Part shown: positions 53,679 to 62,834 of the stretch, one piece after another
How the letters are laid out: each line of letters opens with the position of its first letter
Numbering within the stretch: the stretch's first letter is position 1
Assembly: GCF_016863275.1 (NCBI RefSeq)
Contig: NZ_BOOO01000038.1
Span: 62,001 to 126,000, forward strand
Reading direction: 5' to 3'
DNA from: Planotetraspora mira
Lineage (GTDB): Bacteria; Actinomycetota; Actinomycetes; Streptosporangiales; Streptosporangiaceae
DNA: 64,000 nt
Program-made: the position numbers and the translations under genes
Notes under the pieces: model-generated
What the model saw: the letters and a program-made list of their open reading frames with translations, nothing else
Database searches by the model: none
What the model was told of the DNA's origin: nothing

Positions 53679-54356
53679 TCAGGCCGGTCCGGCCTTGTAG
53701 CCCACGCCGCGGACCGTCACCACGATCTCCGGGTGCTCGGGGTCCTTCTCGATCTTGGCGCGGAGCCGCTGGACGTGCACGTTGACCAGCCGGGTGTCGG
53801 CGGCGTGCCGGTAGCCCCAGACCTGCTCCAGGAGCACCTCGCGGGTGAACACCTGGCGCGGCTTGCGAGCCAGCGCGACCAGGAGGTCGAACTCGAGCGG
53901 CGTGAGGTTGATCGTCTCGTCGGCCCGCTTCACCGAGTGGCCGGCGACGTCGATGGTGATGTCGCCGATCTGGAGGATCTCGGGCGTCGGCTCGTCCGTA
54001 CGGCGGAGCCGAGCGCGGACACGGGCGACGAGTTCCTTGGGCTTGAACGGCTTGACGATGTAGTCGTCGGCGCCCGACTCCAGACCGAGCACCACATCGA
54101 TGGTGTCGCTCTTGGCGGTCAGCATGACGATCGGCACACCCGACTCGGCGCGGATCCTGCGGCACACGTCGATGCCGTCGGCGCCGGGCAGCATGAGGTC
54201 GAGGAGCACCAGGTCGGGCCTGGTGTCGCGGAACGCGTCAAGCGCCTTGTCGCCGTCCGCGACGAACGACGGCTCGAACCCCTCCCCGCGCAAGACGATG
54301 CCGAGCATCTCGGCGAGAGCGGCGTCGTCGTCGACGACCAGCACACGACCTTTCAT
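53679..54356 (-). CDS. mtrA: Response regulator MtrA
   Basis: 225 residues, OmpR/PhoB class. Receiver: RVLVVDDDAALAEMLG, phospho-acceptor Asp53 in LVLLDLMLPGADG, Lys in IVKPFKPKEL. Winged helix about 130-222 with LTPLEFDLLVALARKPRQVF and YRHAADTRLVNVHVQRLRAK. In mycobacteria and Streptomyces it controls division, cell-wall hydrolases, sporulation and antibiotic genes. First gene of mtrA-mtrB-lpqB. Confidence 0.98.
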   Translation of the reverse strand: MKGRVLVVDDDAALAEMLGIVLRGEGFEPSFVADGDKALDAFRDTRPDLVLLDLMLPGADGIDVCRRIRAESGVPIVMLTAKSDTIDVVLGLESGADDYIVKPFKPKELVARVRARLRRTDEPTPEILQIGDITIDVAGHSVKRADETINLTPLEFDLLVALARKPRQVFTREVLLEQVWGYRHAADTRLVNVHVQRLRAKIEKDPEHPEIVVTVRGVGYKAGPA

Positions 54357-54687
54357 GGCCCCTCATTCGTTCTGCACTACCGGGAGATTTGGGCGTTTGT
54401 CACGGGTTCATCCGAAGGTTACCGGTGGCTGCCACTTACGTGTTACACGACCATGACAAAGGATGCAGTTTAAGGGGCCGGGGAAGAACGCGCGATGATC
54501 TGACCAGATGCGGCCACAACCGCGGGGAACGCTTCAGGGATGACACGTTCCAAGTTTGCGCATGAATATGCCGTTTCTGCTATCCCCACGGCCTGCTGAT
54601 CGCAGTCTGACCACGGAGTTCCGCTCGGCTGGGAGCGCTCACGCGATCACCGCGCCATTAGTCCGTACATCGTGCCAGGATTGGGAC
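54357..54687. other. Divergent intergenic region between mtrA and the multi-TM cluster
   Basis: 331 bp without a convincing gene. Near mtrA it has repeated GT(C/T)AC-like elements: GTCACG at 54399, GTTACC at 54418, CTTACG at 54435 and GTTACA at 54442. Similar hexamers are reported in MtrA-bound promoters, so autoregulation is possible; this is weak evidence. It must also contain the promoter for the gene starting at 54688. Confidence 0.4.
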
Positions 54688-56319
54688 ATGACAGACGGCC
54701 CTGGCCCCACCCCCGATGTGCCATCAGGCTGGGCTGCCGAGCAGCCGCCACCGTACGGACGGTCGGAGGGGGCCTGGACCGCTCCGGGAGCCTCCGGCGC
54801 ACCCGATTCCCAGGGGCAGCCTCCGGCGCAGCCCGCCCCGCCTCCCCCCGGCCAGCAGTACGGGGGTCAGCCGTACGCGGGCCAGCAATACGGCGGCCAA
54901 CCGTATGGCGGCCAGCCGCCCGGGCAGCAATACGGCCAGCAGTACGGCGGCCAGCAGGGTTACGGGCCGTACCCGACGGGGGCATACGGCGCCTACCCGC
55001 CTGCTCCGTACGGCTATCGCCCGCAGGCGCCCCGGCCGGGCATCATCCCGCTGCGCCCGCTCGGCCTCGGAGACATCCTCGACGGCACGATCAAGCTGAT
55101 CCGGTCGAACCCCCGGACCACGCTCGGCCTGTCGGCCATCGTGGCGGCGATCACGACGATCCCGCTCGCGATCGGGCAGGCGTTCTATTTCCAGTCGATC
55201 GGTGACGTCTTCTCCGACCCTGAGTCGTTCGAGGGCGAACTCCCCCTCGGGGGCCTCGTGGCCCAGTACATCGGGACGCTCGCGTCCGCGGCCCTGGGCT
55301 TCGTCGCCACGATCATCCTCACCGGAATCCTGACGCGGGTGCTCGGGCGCGCGGTCTTCGGCGGCCGCATCACGGCGGGGGAGGCCTGGCGGTCGGTGCG
55401 CCCCCGGTTCTGGGCCCTGTTCGGGCTGGTGTTCCTGCAGGGGCTCATCCTCATCGCCCCCTTGCTGATCCTTGTCACGTTGATCGTCGTGCTGGTCGCC
55501 TCCGGCACCTTCGGCGACCTCAACAGCGACATGAACGTAGGCGGGCTGATCGGTCTCGTCCTGCTGTCCATCCTCGCCTGGGCGATCTACTTCGCGTTCT
55601 TCAACACCAAGTTCTCGCTGTCGGCTCCCGCCCTCGTGCTCGAACGGCGCGGGGTCATCGACTCCATGCGCCGCTCGTGGTGGCTGGTGAAGGGCGGCTT
55701 CTGGCGGGTCCTCGGCATCCTGCTCATCACGTCGATCCTCACCGGGCTCCTCAGCGGCATCCTGTCCGTGCCCTTCTCCCTGGGCTCCTCGCTGATCGGC
55801 ATCACCGGGGCGAGCGGGGGCGCCGCGGTCCTCGCCGGCATTCTGATCTTCGCCGGGAACGTGCTGACCGCGATGATCACTTATCCGATCGCAGCGGGCG
55901 TGCACGGACTTCTCTACGCCGACAGGCGGATGCGCGCAGAGGCGTTCGACCTCGTGCTGCAGACGGCCGCCGGGCGGAACCAGGAACAGGGCTGGATCCA
56001 CGAGAGCGTCGACGACTACTGGCATCCCTCCTACGCGGCGGAGTCCGGCGCCCAGTACGGCGCTCAATACGGTCAGCAGTACGGCGGCGCGCCTTACGCC
56101 GGCGTGCCGTATGGCACGGGAGCCGCGCATCCCTACGCCGCCCCGGGAACGGCGTCGTACGAGGCCCCGGGCACGACGCCCTACGGGACTCCGGGGACGG
56201 CGCCGTACGAGACTCCGGGAGCAGCGCCCTATGGGACGACGGCCACCCCTTCCTCCGGAGCTCCCGAGGCATCGCAGCAGGGGACTGCGGAGACCCCTCC
56301 ACACGAGCCGCAGCCGTGA
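54688..56319 (+). CDS. Multi-TM protein with Q/Y/G-rich repetitive tails (GDPD-membrane-domain-like)
   Basis: 543 residues. The N terminus (about 1-115) is a low-complexity run of QQYGGQPY-type repeats with Pro. The core (about 120-420) has six membrane helices and the block PLRPLGLGDILDGTIKLIRSNP, seen in the membrane domain found with some glycerophosphodiester phosphodiesterases. The C terminus (about 455-543) is again repetitive (AQYGQQYGGAPY, then PGTxPY units). No phosphodiesterase catalytic motif is present. First gene of a chain with 4-nt overlaps to the next three genes; the cluster is conserved beside mtrAB. The start is ATG 54688. Confidence 0.82.
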   Translation: MTDGPGPTPDVPSGWAAEQPPPYGRSEGAWTAPGASGAPDSQGQPPAQPAPPPPGQQYGGQPYAGQQYGGQPYGGQPPGQQYGQQYGGQQGYGPYPTGAYGAYPPAPYGYRPQAPRPGIIPLRPLGLGDILDGTIKLIRSNPRTTLGLSAIVAAITTIPLAIGQAFYFQSIGDVFSDPESFEGELPLGGLVAQYIGTLASAALGFVATIILTGILTRVLGRAVFGGRITAGEAWRSVRPRFWALFGLVFLQGLILIAPLLILVTLIVVLVASGTFGDLNSDMNVGGLIGLVLLSILAWAIYFAFFNTKFSLSAPALVLERRGVIDSMRRSWWLVKGGFWRVLGILLITSILTGLLSGILSVPFSLGSSLIGITGASGGAAVLAGILIFAGNVLTAMITYPIAAGVHGLLYADRRMRAEAFDLVLQTAAGRNQEQGWIHESVDDYWHPSYAAESGAQYGAQYGQQYGGAPYAGVPYGTGAAHPYAAPGTASYEAPGTTPYGTPGTAPYETPGAAPYGTTATPSSGAPEASQQGTAETPPHEPQP

Positions 56320-56963
56320 CCCTCTTCCTGTCGCCGTCCCTCGCACCGCTCGGGGCCCCCGTCGACATCGGGCGTGACCAGGCGCAGCAGGAGGCGGCGC
56401 GGGAGCTGCTCAAGTCGGGCTACCAGCACGAGTCCCTGTTCGATCGGATAGGCCGTGTCGTCCAGCAGTTCCTCGACGATCTCCTGGGCGCCGGCGGAAA
56501 CGCAGGCGGCAGCGCGATCTCGCTCATCCTCATCGTGGTCATCCTCGTGATCCTCGGCGCCCTGCTGGTGTGGGCCCTGCGCCGCACATCACGCGGCAGC
56601 CGTACGGGCGTCGTCGTCTTCGGCGGGAAGGAGCGGACGGCCGCGGAGCACCGGGCGGAGGCCGAACGGCTGGCGTCGGCGGGCGACTGGACCCGGGCCG
56701 TCCAGGAACGTCTCCGGGCGATCGCCCGGGGGCTCGAAGAGCGCGCCATCGTCAGCCCGCTGCCCGGCCGTACCGCCCTCGAACTGGCGCAGACCGCAGG
56801 ACAGGCGCTGCCTTCGCACGCCTCCGACCTGCGGTCGGCCGCCCGGCTCTTCGACGACGTGACCTACGGCGAGGTGGCGGGGACGCCCGAGGCCTACGCC
56901 GTTCTCAAGGATCTCGACGAGCGCCTGATGGCCGCCCGCGTCGCGCTGGAGGCCTCCGCATGA
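56316..56963 (+). CDS. DUF4129-domain membrane protein
   Basis: 215 residues from GTG 56316, overlapping the previous stop by 4 nt. An amphipathic N-terminal region (GRDQAQQEAARELLKSGY) precedes one membrane helix (about 73-93). A C-terminal cytoplasmic DUF4129 domain follows, with WTRAVQERLRAIARGLEERA, PGRTALELAQTAG and ARLFDDVTYGEVAGTPEAY. The domain is typical of proteins encoded beside MoxR and DUF58 genes; it may help assemble or regulate a membrane complex. Function not established. Confidence 0.88.
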   Translation: MTLFLSPSLAPLGAPVDIGRDQAQQEAARELLKSGYQHESLFDRIGRVVQQFLDDLLGAGGNAGGSAISLILIVVILVILGALLVWALRRTSRGSRTGVVVFGGKERTAAEHRAEAERLASAGDWTRAVQERLRAIARGLEERAIVSPLPGRTALELAQTAGQALPSHASDLRSAARLFDDVTYGEVAGTPEAYAVLKDLDERLMAARVALEASA

Positions 56964-58171
56964 CGCTCCAGACGACCGAACGGTCGTACTCCGTCTCGCC
57001 CACGGCCCGAAGCATCTGGAAGCGGGGGCGCGCGATCGTCCTGGTCGCCGCCATCGTCGTGGTGGCGGCGGTCGTCCCGGTGCTGCTGCCGTCCGGGTCG
57101 ACCGGTGGCGGCAGCGCGCTCGACCCCGGCGACTCCTCCCTCGCCGGCAGCAAGGCCCTGGCCCAGGTGCTGGGCGCGCACGGAGTCTCCGTCCAGCGCG
57201 TGGACGACGTCGCGACGGCGCTGGCCGGGCTCGGCACGGACGGCCAGATTCTCATCACTGAGGCGACGGACCTGACGGCGAGCGAGGCCGGCCGGATCGC
57301 CGCCGCTCCGGCCGACAGGCTGATCGTCGGGCAGGTGCCGTACCTCGACGTGCTGGCGCCCGGTCTCATCAGCGAGGTCGGCGGCACCTCCTCACGGTCG
57401 CGACCGCCGTCGTGCGGGCTGCGCGAGGCGAACGCGGCGGGCAGCGCCTACATGGGCGGCACCTCGTTCACCGGCCCGCCCGGATCGACGGGGTGCTACC
57501 CGTCGGACGGCAAGCCGACTCTCGTCCGCTACACCGCCGGCGGCCGTACGGTGACCGTCGTGGGCGACGGCCAGTTCATGACGAACCTCAGGCTGGCCGA
57601 GGACGGGAACGCCGCCCTCGCCGTCAACCTCGCGGGCACGAAGTCGCGGCTCATCTGGCTGGTGCCTCCGGCCGAACCCGACCAGATCTCCCAGTCGTCC
57701 GGCCCGGACGGGTCCGACGGTTCTGACGGGGCCGGTTCCGAGCCGAAGAGCCTCGGCGAGCTGATCCCTTCGGGAGTGGGCTGGGCGGTCGTCGAACTCG
57801 TCTTCGCGCTGGGCGTGGTCGCCCTGTGGCGTGGACGGCGGCTCGGCCCTGTCGTCGCCGAGCGCCTTCCGGTGGTCGTGCGGGCGGCCGAGACCGTGGA
57901 AGGCCGGGGACGCCTGTACCGGGCACGCCGCGCACGGGACCGGGCGGCCCTCGCGCTCCGCGCCGCCACGATCGACCGCATCACCCCGCGCCTCGGGCTT
58001 CCCCGCACGGCGACACCCGACGAGATCGTCACAGCGGTGTCCGCGCGAACCGGAGAGGATCCGGAGCAGGTACGGCCGGCTCTGTTCGGCGGCGCTCCCG
58101 CCGACGACGCCGGGCTCGTCGCCCTGGCCGGATACCTCGACACACTCGAAAGGCAGGTACAAGACTCGTGA
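56960..58171 (+). CDS. DUF4350-domain membrane protein
   Basis: 403 residues. TM1 about 26-46 (AIVLVAAIVVVAAVVPVLL), an extracytoplasmic DUF4350 domain about 60-240 (SKALAQVLGAHGVSVQRVDD, TVVGDGQFMTNLRLAEDGNAA), TM2 about 270-290, and a cytoplasmic tail. The domain resembles the GATase-like fold found in MoxR-associated gene clusters. ATG overlaps the DUF4129 stop by 4 nt and its stop overlaps moxR by 4 nt, showing tight coupling. Confidence 0.88.
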   Translation: MTLQTTERSYSVSPTARSIWKRGRAIVLVAAIVVVAAVVPVLLPSGSTGGGSALDPGDSSLAGSKALAQVLGAHGVSVQRVDDVATALAGLGTDGQILITEATDLTASEAGRIAAAPADRLIVGQVPYLDVLAPGLISEVGGTSSRSRPPSCGLREANAAGSAYMGGTSFTGPPGSTGCYPSDGKPTLVRYTAGGRTVTVVGDGQFMTNLRLAEDGNAALAVNLAGTKSRLIWLVPPAEPDQISQSSGPDGSDGSDGAGSEPKSLGELIPSGVGWAVVELVFALGVVALWRGRRLGPVVAERLPVVVRAAETVEGRGRLYRARRARDRAALALRAATIDRITPRLGLPRTATPDEIVTAVSARTGEDPEQVRPALFGGAPADDAGLVALAGYLDTLERQVQDS

Positions 58172-59172
58172 CGACACCTGGATCCGGGGCCTTCGGAGCC
58201 GGAGCCCCGCAGGCCTCCACGCCGGGGGCCGACGCGGCGCGGGAGGCGCTCGCCACGTTGCGAGCCGAGGTCGGCAAGGCCGTGGTGGGGCAGGACGCCA
58301 TCGTCACCGGCCTCGTGATCGCCCTGCTGTGCCGTGGGCACGTGCTGCTCGAAGGCGTCCCCGGTGTGGCCAAGACGCTCATGGTCCGCGCCCTGTCCGC
58401 GACGCTGTCGCTCGACTTCAAGCGGGTGCAGTTCACCCCCGACCTGATGCCGGGCGACGTGACCGGCTCGCTGGTCTACGACGCCAAGTCGTCGGAGTTC
58501 GAGTTCCGCGAGGGGCCGGTCTTCACGAACCTGCTGCTCGCCGACGAGATCAATCGCACGCCGCCGAAGACCCAGGCCGCTCTGCTCGAGGCCATGGAGG
58601 AGCGCCAGATCAGCGTCGAGGGCTCGGCCCGCATGCTCCCCGACCCGTTCATCGTGGCGGCGACCCAGAACCCCATCGAGTACGAGGGCACCTACCAGCT
58701 CCCCGAAGCCCAGCTGGACCGGTTCCTGCTCAAGCTGACTGTCCCGCTGCCTCCCCGGGAGCAGGAGATAGCGGTGCTCGAACGGCACGCTCTCGGCTTC
58801 GACCCGCGCGACCTGACGCACCTCAAGCCGGTCGCCTCAGCGGCCGATCTGGAGGCCGGCCGGGAGGCCGTCAAGCAGGTGCACGTGGCTCCGGAGGTGC
58901 TCGGGTACATCGTCGACCTGGCCAGGGCGACACGTCAGTCGCCGTCGTTGCAGCTCGGCGTGTCACCTCGAGGCGCGACGGCCCTGCTGGCGGCCGCTCG
59001 GGCGTGGGGTTGGCTGTCCGGCCGTTCGTACGTCACCCCTGACGACGTGAAGGCCCTGGCCCGGCCGGCTCTGCGGCACCGCGTTCAGTTGCGCCCGGAG
59101 GCGGAGCTCGAGGGCGCCACCCCCGACGGCGTCCTGGACGGCATCCTGGCCTCGGTCCCCGTCCCCCGCTGA
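58168..59172 (+). CDS. MoxR-family AAA+ ATPase
   Basis: 334 residues. Walker A GVPGVAKT at 63-70, Walker B LLLADEINRTPPKTQAALLEAM, sensor I ATQNPIEYEGTYQLPEAQLDRF, and arginine/sensor II region SPRGATALLAAARA. MoxR ATPases act as chaperones that load cofactors or assemble complexes, usually with a DUF58/VWA partner, here the gene after the repeat array. GTG start overlaps the previous stop. The coupled chain of overlapping genes ends here. Confidence 0.95.
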   Translation: MTTPGSGAFGAGAPQASTPGADAAREALATLRAEVGKAVVGQDAIVTGLVIALLCRGHVLLEGVPGVAKTLMVRALSATLSLDFKRVQFTPDLMPGDVTGSLVYDAKSSEFEFREGPVFTNLLLADEINRTPPKTQAALLEAMEERQISVEGSARMLPDPFIVAATQNPIEYEGTYQLPEAQLDRFLLKLTVPLPPREQEIAVLERHALGFDPRDLTHLKPVASAADLEAGREAVKQVHVAPEVLGYIVDLARATRQSPSLQLGVSPRGATALLAAARAWGWLSGRSYVTPDDVKALARPALRHRVQLRPEAELEGATPDGVLDGILASVPVPR

Positions 59173-59185
59173 CCCACCCCTCCGG

Positions 59186-59306
59186 CGTGATCATGCACAG
59201 GTTCGTGGACAGGCCGGCTGACCTGGCATTACTCCGGGCGTGATCATGCGCAAGTTCGCGATCAAGTGGGCTGACCTGGGAAGATGGAGTTCGTGATCAT
59301 GCACTG
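59186..59306 (+). repeat. Three further 53-bp-period copies of the 20-bp motif
   Basis: Copies start at 59186 (CGTGATCATGCACAGGTTCG, identical to the array 1 consensus), 59239 (CGTGATCATGCGCAAGTTCG) and 59292 (truncated after the first 13 bases). The period is exactly 53 bp, and both complete intervals contain ACCTG at positions 16-20 inside GGCTGACCTGG. All three point the same way. They separate moxR from the DUF58 gene, breaking the otherwise overlapping gene chain. Confidence 0.88.
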
Positions 59307-59357
59307 TGGGGCGGGAGCCGTACGAGCGGGAGCCGTACGAGAAGGAGGGGCGGCACC

Positions 59358-60743
59358 ATGGCGCTGACAGGACGTGCGGGGTTGCTCGCGGCCCTCGGCG
59401 CCCTTGTGGTGCTCTTCGCGCCGCGGCCGGGGCTCGCGGTGCTGGGCATCGTGCTGCTCCTCGCCTTCCTGGTCGTGGTCGACCTGATCTTCGCGGGCGG
59501 AGTGCGCCCCCTGCGCTTCAGCCGCGAGGGCGAGCGGCTCGTACGGCTCGGCCAGTCGGTCACCGTCGGCCTGATCGTGGAGAACCCCGGCACGCGCCGG
59601 GTCCGCGGGGTGTTGCGCGACGCCTGGCCGCCCTCGGCGGGAGCCACGCCGCGGCGACTCGACATCGACGTGCCGAGAGGCGAGCGCCGGCGTCTCACCG
59701 TCACACTCACGCCGACCAGGAGGGGCGACCGTGAGGCGGTCACGGTGACGGTCCGCTCGCTGGGGCCCCTCGGCCTGGCCGGGCGGCAGGGAAGGCATCG
59801 GGTTCCGTGGTCGGTGCGGGTGCTGCCGCCGTTCCTGAGCCGCAGGCATCTGCCCGCCAAGCTGGCCCGCCTGCGGGAGCTGGACGGTCAGCACCCCGCG
59901 CTGGTGCGGGGTCAGGGCACCGAGTTCGACTCGCTGCGGGAGTACGTGGTCGGCGACGATGTGCGGTCCATCGACTGGCGGGCCAGCGCGCGGCGCAACG
60001 ACGTCGTCGTGCGCACCTGGCGCCCGGAACGTGACCGCCGGGTCCTCATCGTGCTCGACACCGGCCGAACCTCGGCGGGCCGGGTGGGCACGGCTCCGAT
60101 CCCGTCGGCGCCTGAACAGGCCGAACCCGCCGGGGGCGACCGATCGGACCAGGGCGACGGCGGGCGGCGTCCGCCTCCCGGATGGCCCCGGCTGGACTGG
60201 TCGATGGACGCCGCGTTGCTGCTGGCCGCCCTCGCCGCCCGTGCCGGCGATCGCGTCGACTTCCTCGCCTACGACCGCGTGGTCCGTGCCTGGCTGTCGG
60301 GCGCGGCGCGTACGGAACTGCTGTCGTCCCTGGTCAACGTCATGGCGCCGATCGAGGCCGAGCTCGTCGAGGCGGACTCGCCCGGCATGGTGGCCGCCGT
60401 CCTCGCCCGGGCGAAGCGGCGTTGCCTGGTGGTGCTGCTGACCGACCTCAACGCGACCGCCATGGAAGAGGGCCTCCTGCCCCTGCTCCCGCAGTTGTCC
60501 TCGCGGCACCTGGTGCTCGTGGCCGCCGTCGCCGATCCGCGCGTCGCGGCCATGGCCTCGGGACGGGGTACGTCGGAGCAGGTCTACGACGCGGCGGCGG
60601 CCGAGCAACTGCGGGGCGAGAGGCGGCGGATCACGTCTCTGCTGCGCCGTCACGGCGTCGAGGTCGTGGACGCCCTCCCTGAGGACGTCGCCCCCGCGCT
60701 GGCGGACGCCTACCTCGCACTGAAGGCGGCGGGCCGTCTCTGA
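59358..60743 (+). CDS. DUF58 (VWA-like) protein
   Basis: 461 residues. Two N-terminal membrane helices (about 5-48), an extracytoplasmic beta-rich stretch (about 50-160), then the DUF58 signature EFDSLREYVVGDDVRSIDWRASAR and a VWA-like domain with VLIVLDTGRTSAGR and LVVLLTDLNATAMEEG. A Pro/Gly/Asp-rich loop (about 245-275) is inserted between the first and second strand. DUF58 proteins pair with MoxR ATPases. ATG follows AAGGAGG. It is separated from moxR by the repeat array but clearly belongs to the same functional cluster. Confidence 0.92.
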   Translation: MALTGRAGLLAALGALVVLFAPRPGLAVLGIVLLLAFLVVVDLIFAGGVRPLRFSREGERLVRLGQSVTVGLIVENPGTRRVRGVLRDAWPPSAGATPRRLDIDVPRGERRRLTVTLTPTRRGDREAVTVTVRSLGPLGLAGRQGRHRVPWSVRVLPPFLSRRHLPAKLARLRELDGQHPALVRGQGTEFDSLREYVVGDDVRSIDWRASARRNDVVVRTWRPERDRRVLIVLDTGRTSAGRVGTAPIPSAPEQAEPAGGDRSDQGDGGRRPPPGWPRLDWSMDAALLLAALAARAGDRVDFLAYDRVVRAWLSGAARTELLSSLVNVMAPIEAELVEADSPGMVAAVLARAKRRCLVVLLTDLNATAMEEGLLPLLPQLSSRHLVLVAAVADPRVAAMASGRGTSEQVYDAAAAEQLRGERRRITSLLRRHGVEVVDALPEDVAPALADAYLALKAAGRL

Positions 60744-60746
60744 CAG

Positions 60747-61739
60747 TCAGCCGGTGGGGGCAAGGTCCGGGGCGAGCTCGATGTCGCCCGTCTCGTCCTG
60801 CCGTACGGCCCGGCGTCCGAAGACGATCACATAGGCGAGGAAGAGGGTCTCGGCGAGCGCGCCGATGCCGATGCGCGCCCATGTGGGCAGGCCGGACGGA
60901 GTGACGCCGGCCTCGATGAGGCCGGAGACGAAGAGCACGACGACCAGGCCCAGCGCGACGCTCATCACGGCCCGCCCCTGCTCGGCCAGGGCCTCCCCGC
61001 GCCGGCGCGGCCCGGGGTCGATGACCGTCCAGCCGAGGCGCATCCCGACCCCGGCGGCGAGGAAGACGGCGGTGAGCTCCAGCAGCCCGTGCGGGAGGAT
61101 CAGCCCCCAGAAGATGTCGGCCTTGCCGTTCGCCGCCATCAGACCGCCGAGGAGGCCGCCGTTCGCCGCGTTCTGGAACAGGATGTAGGGAATCGGCAGG
61201 CCCAGCAGGACCGCGGAGGCGATGACCTGCATGCTCACGTACGCGTTGTTGATCCACACCTGCCCGGCGAACGACGCGGCCGGATTCTCCGAGTAGTAGT
61301 CGGCGAAGTCGTGGTCGACCAGTTGCCTGATGTCCTCGGGGGTCCCGATCGCGGCCTGGACGTCGGGGTTCTTGGCTATCCAGACCCCGATGACCCACGC
61401 GACCACCAGCGAGGCGAGCGACGCCCCCAGCCACCACCTGCGCGCCCGGTAGGCGACCACGGGGAAGGACACCGTGAAGAACCGGACGACCTCGCGCCAG
61501 GCCGGGCTGTGCGCCCCCGTGACGGCCGAGCGGGCCCGGGCGACCAGCGTGGACAGGCGGCCGACCAGGATGGCGTCCCTGGAACCGGACCGGACGATGG
61601 ACAGGTGCGTCGCGGCCCGCTGGTACAACTCGACCAGTTCGTCGACCTCCGCGCCGTTCAGCGAGCGACGCCGCCGGACCAGGTCCTCAAGCCGGTCCCA
61701 GGTCGGCTTGCTGGCCGCGACAAACGCATCGATGTCCAC
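60747..61739 (-). CDS. SpoIIM-like stage II sporulation protein M homologue
   Basis: 330 residues. Soluble N-terminal helical region (about 1-90: VDELVELYQRAATHLSIVRS), then about six membrane helices with NNAYVSMQVIASAVLLGLPIPY, NAANGGLLGGLMAANGKAD and LILPHGLLELTAVFLAAGVGMRLG (PHGLLE is typical of the SpoIIM family). In Bacillus SpoIIM helps remodel the septum; in actinobacteria it is found with RDD and MoxR/DUF58 genes. GTG start with TAGGGT 7 nt upstream. Only 3 bp separate its stop from the DUF58 stop (convergent). Confidence 0.9.
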   Translation of the reverse strand: MDIDAFVAASKPTWDRLEDLVRRRRSLNGAEVDELVELYQRAATHLSIVRSGSRDAILVGRLSTLVARARSAVTGAHSPAWREVVRFFTVSFPVVAYRARRWWLGASLASLVVAWVIGVWIAKNPDVQAAIGTPEDIRQLVDHDFADYYSENPAASFAGQVWINNAYVSMQVIASAVLLGLPIPYILFQNAANGGLLGGLMAANGKADIFWGLILPHGLLELTAVFLAAGVGMRLGWTVIDPGPRRRGEALAEQGRAVMSVALGLVVVLFVSGLIEAGVTPSGLPTWARIGIGALAETLFLAYVIVFGRRAVRQDETGDIELAPDLAPTG

Positions 61740-61779
61740 AGATCAAACCCTATCGACCGCCGCACAGTAGGGTGCGAGT
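61740..61779. promoter_or_regulatory. Back-to-back leaderless promoters of spoIIM and the RDD gene
   Basis: The 40-bp divergent gap carries two identical -10 hexamers in mirror arrangement: TAGGGT on the minus strand (61752-61747), 7 nt before the spoIIM-like GTG, and TAGGGT on the plus strand (61768-61773), 6 nt before the RDD GTG. There is no room for leaders, so both mRNAs should begin at or beside the start codon, and the two -35 regions must overlap the opposite promoter. Confidence 0.6.
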
Positions 61780-62757
61780 GTGTCAGAAGTCGTGACGGGT
61801 GAGGCCGTCGTCGTCGAGGTGCGGATCGCCCAGCTGCCCAGCCGCGCAGCGGCCTTCATCATCGACTGGCTCGTGCAGGTGGCCGCCCTGATCGTGATCT
61901 CGCTGCTGCTGGCCAACGCGACCATCATCACCGATGGCGCGCTCGCCGCAGGCCTGGGCATCCTGTTCTCCGCGCTCGTCCTGGTCGGCTATCCGGTGAT
62001 CTTCGAGACGGTCAGCAGAGGACGGAGTCTGGGCAAGCTCGCGCTCGGGCTCAGGGTCGTCAGCGAGGACGGCGGACCCGAGCGCTTCCGCCAGGCCCTT
62101 TTCCGCGGGCTGGCCGGTCTGGTGGAGTTCTGGGCGCTGTCCGGCGCTCCCGCGCTCATCACCTCGCTGATCAACCAGAAGGGCAAGCGACTCGGCGACG
62201 TCTTCGCGGGCACGATCGTCATCGGCGAGCGCTCGCCGCGACAGGCCCCGCCGCCCCCGATGCCGCTGCAACTCGCCGGATGGGCCTCCTCGCTGCAGCT
62301 CTCGCAACTCCAGGACGAGCTGGCCAACACCGCCCGGCAGTACCTCTCCCGCTGGCACCAGCTGTCCCCGAACGTGCAACACGACATGGGGATGCGAATC
62401 GCGGGCCAGGTGAGCGCGTGCGTCGCGCCGCCGCCCCCGCCCGGCGTCCCGCCGTACGCCTACCTCGCCGCCGTGCTCGCCGAGCGCCGCCGCCGGGAGG
62501 AACTGCGGCTCGCGCAGACCCGGGGTCCCGCCTCGCCGTACGGCCGGGCTTCTCAGTGGAATCAAGGGGCCTCGCAGCCGGCCACACCGCCGTACGACGG
62601 AGCGCCCGGGTCACCCGCGTTCCCGTACGGCACGGCGCCGGCGCACCCGTCGGACGTGGCACCTCGGAGCCCCGGCCAGGAGACTCCTGCTTCCGTCCCG
62701 AACCCGCCCGCGGAGCCGGCCGGTCCGACACCGGGAGGATTCGTCCCCCCGACATGA
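61780..62757 (+). CDS. RDD-family membrane protein
   Basis: 325 residues. The RDD domain (about 10-150) has three membrane helices, with QLPSRAAAFIIDWLVQVAAL (Arg and Asp of the name), GRSLGKLALGLRVVSEDGGP and KRLGDVFAGTIVIGER. The C-terminal half is soluble, with a helical segment (about 165-250) and a Pro/Ser/Ala-rich tail (about 255-325). RDD proteins have been linked to ion or small-molecule transport; here the neighbourhood suggests a morphogenesis role. GTG start is probably leaderless (see promoter entry). Confidence 0.88.
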   Translation: MSEVVTGEAVVVEVRIAQLPSRAAAFIIDWLVQVAALIVISLLLANATIITDGALAAGLGILFSALVLVGYPVIFETVSRGRSLGKLALGLRVVSEDGGPERFRQALFRGLAGLVEFWALSGAPALITSLINQKGKRLGDVFAGTIVIGERSPRQAPPPPMPLQLAGWASSLQLSQLQDELANTARQYLSRWHQLSPNVQHDMGMRIAGQVSACVAPPPPPGVPPYAYLAAVLAERRRREELRLAQTRGPASPYGRASQWNQGASQPATPPYDGAPGSPAFPYGTAPAHPSDVAPRSPGQETPASVPNPPAEPAGPTPGGFVPPT

Positions 62758-62834
62758 GGTGTAGACCCAGGCCAGAGGGGCATGGGTCCGGAATGCAGGT
62801 CATGGGGCCATGCCTGCTAATGGGGTTGAGGTGA

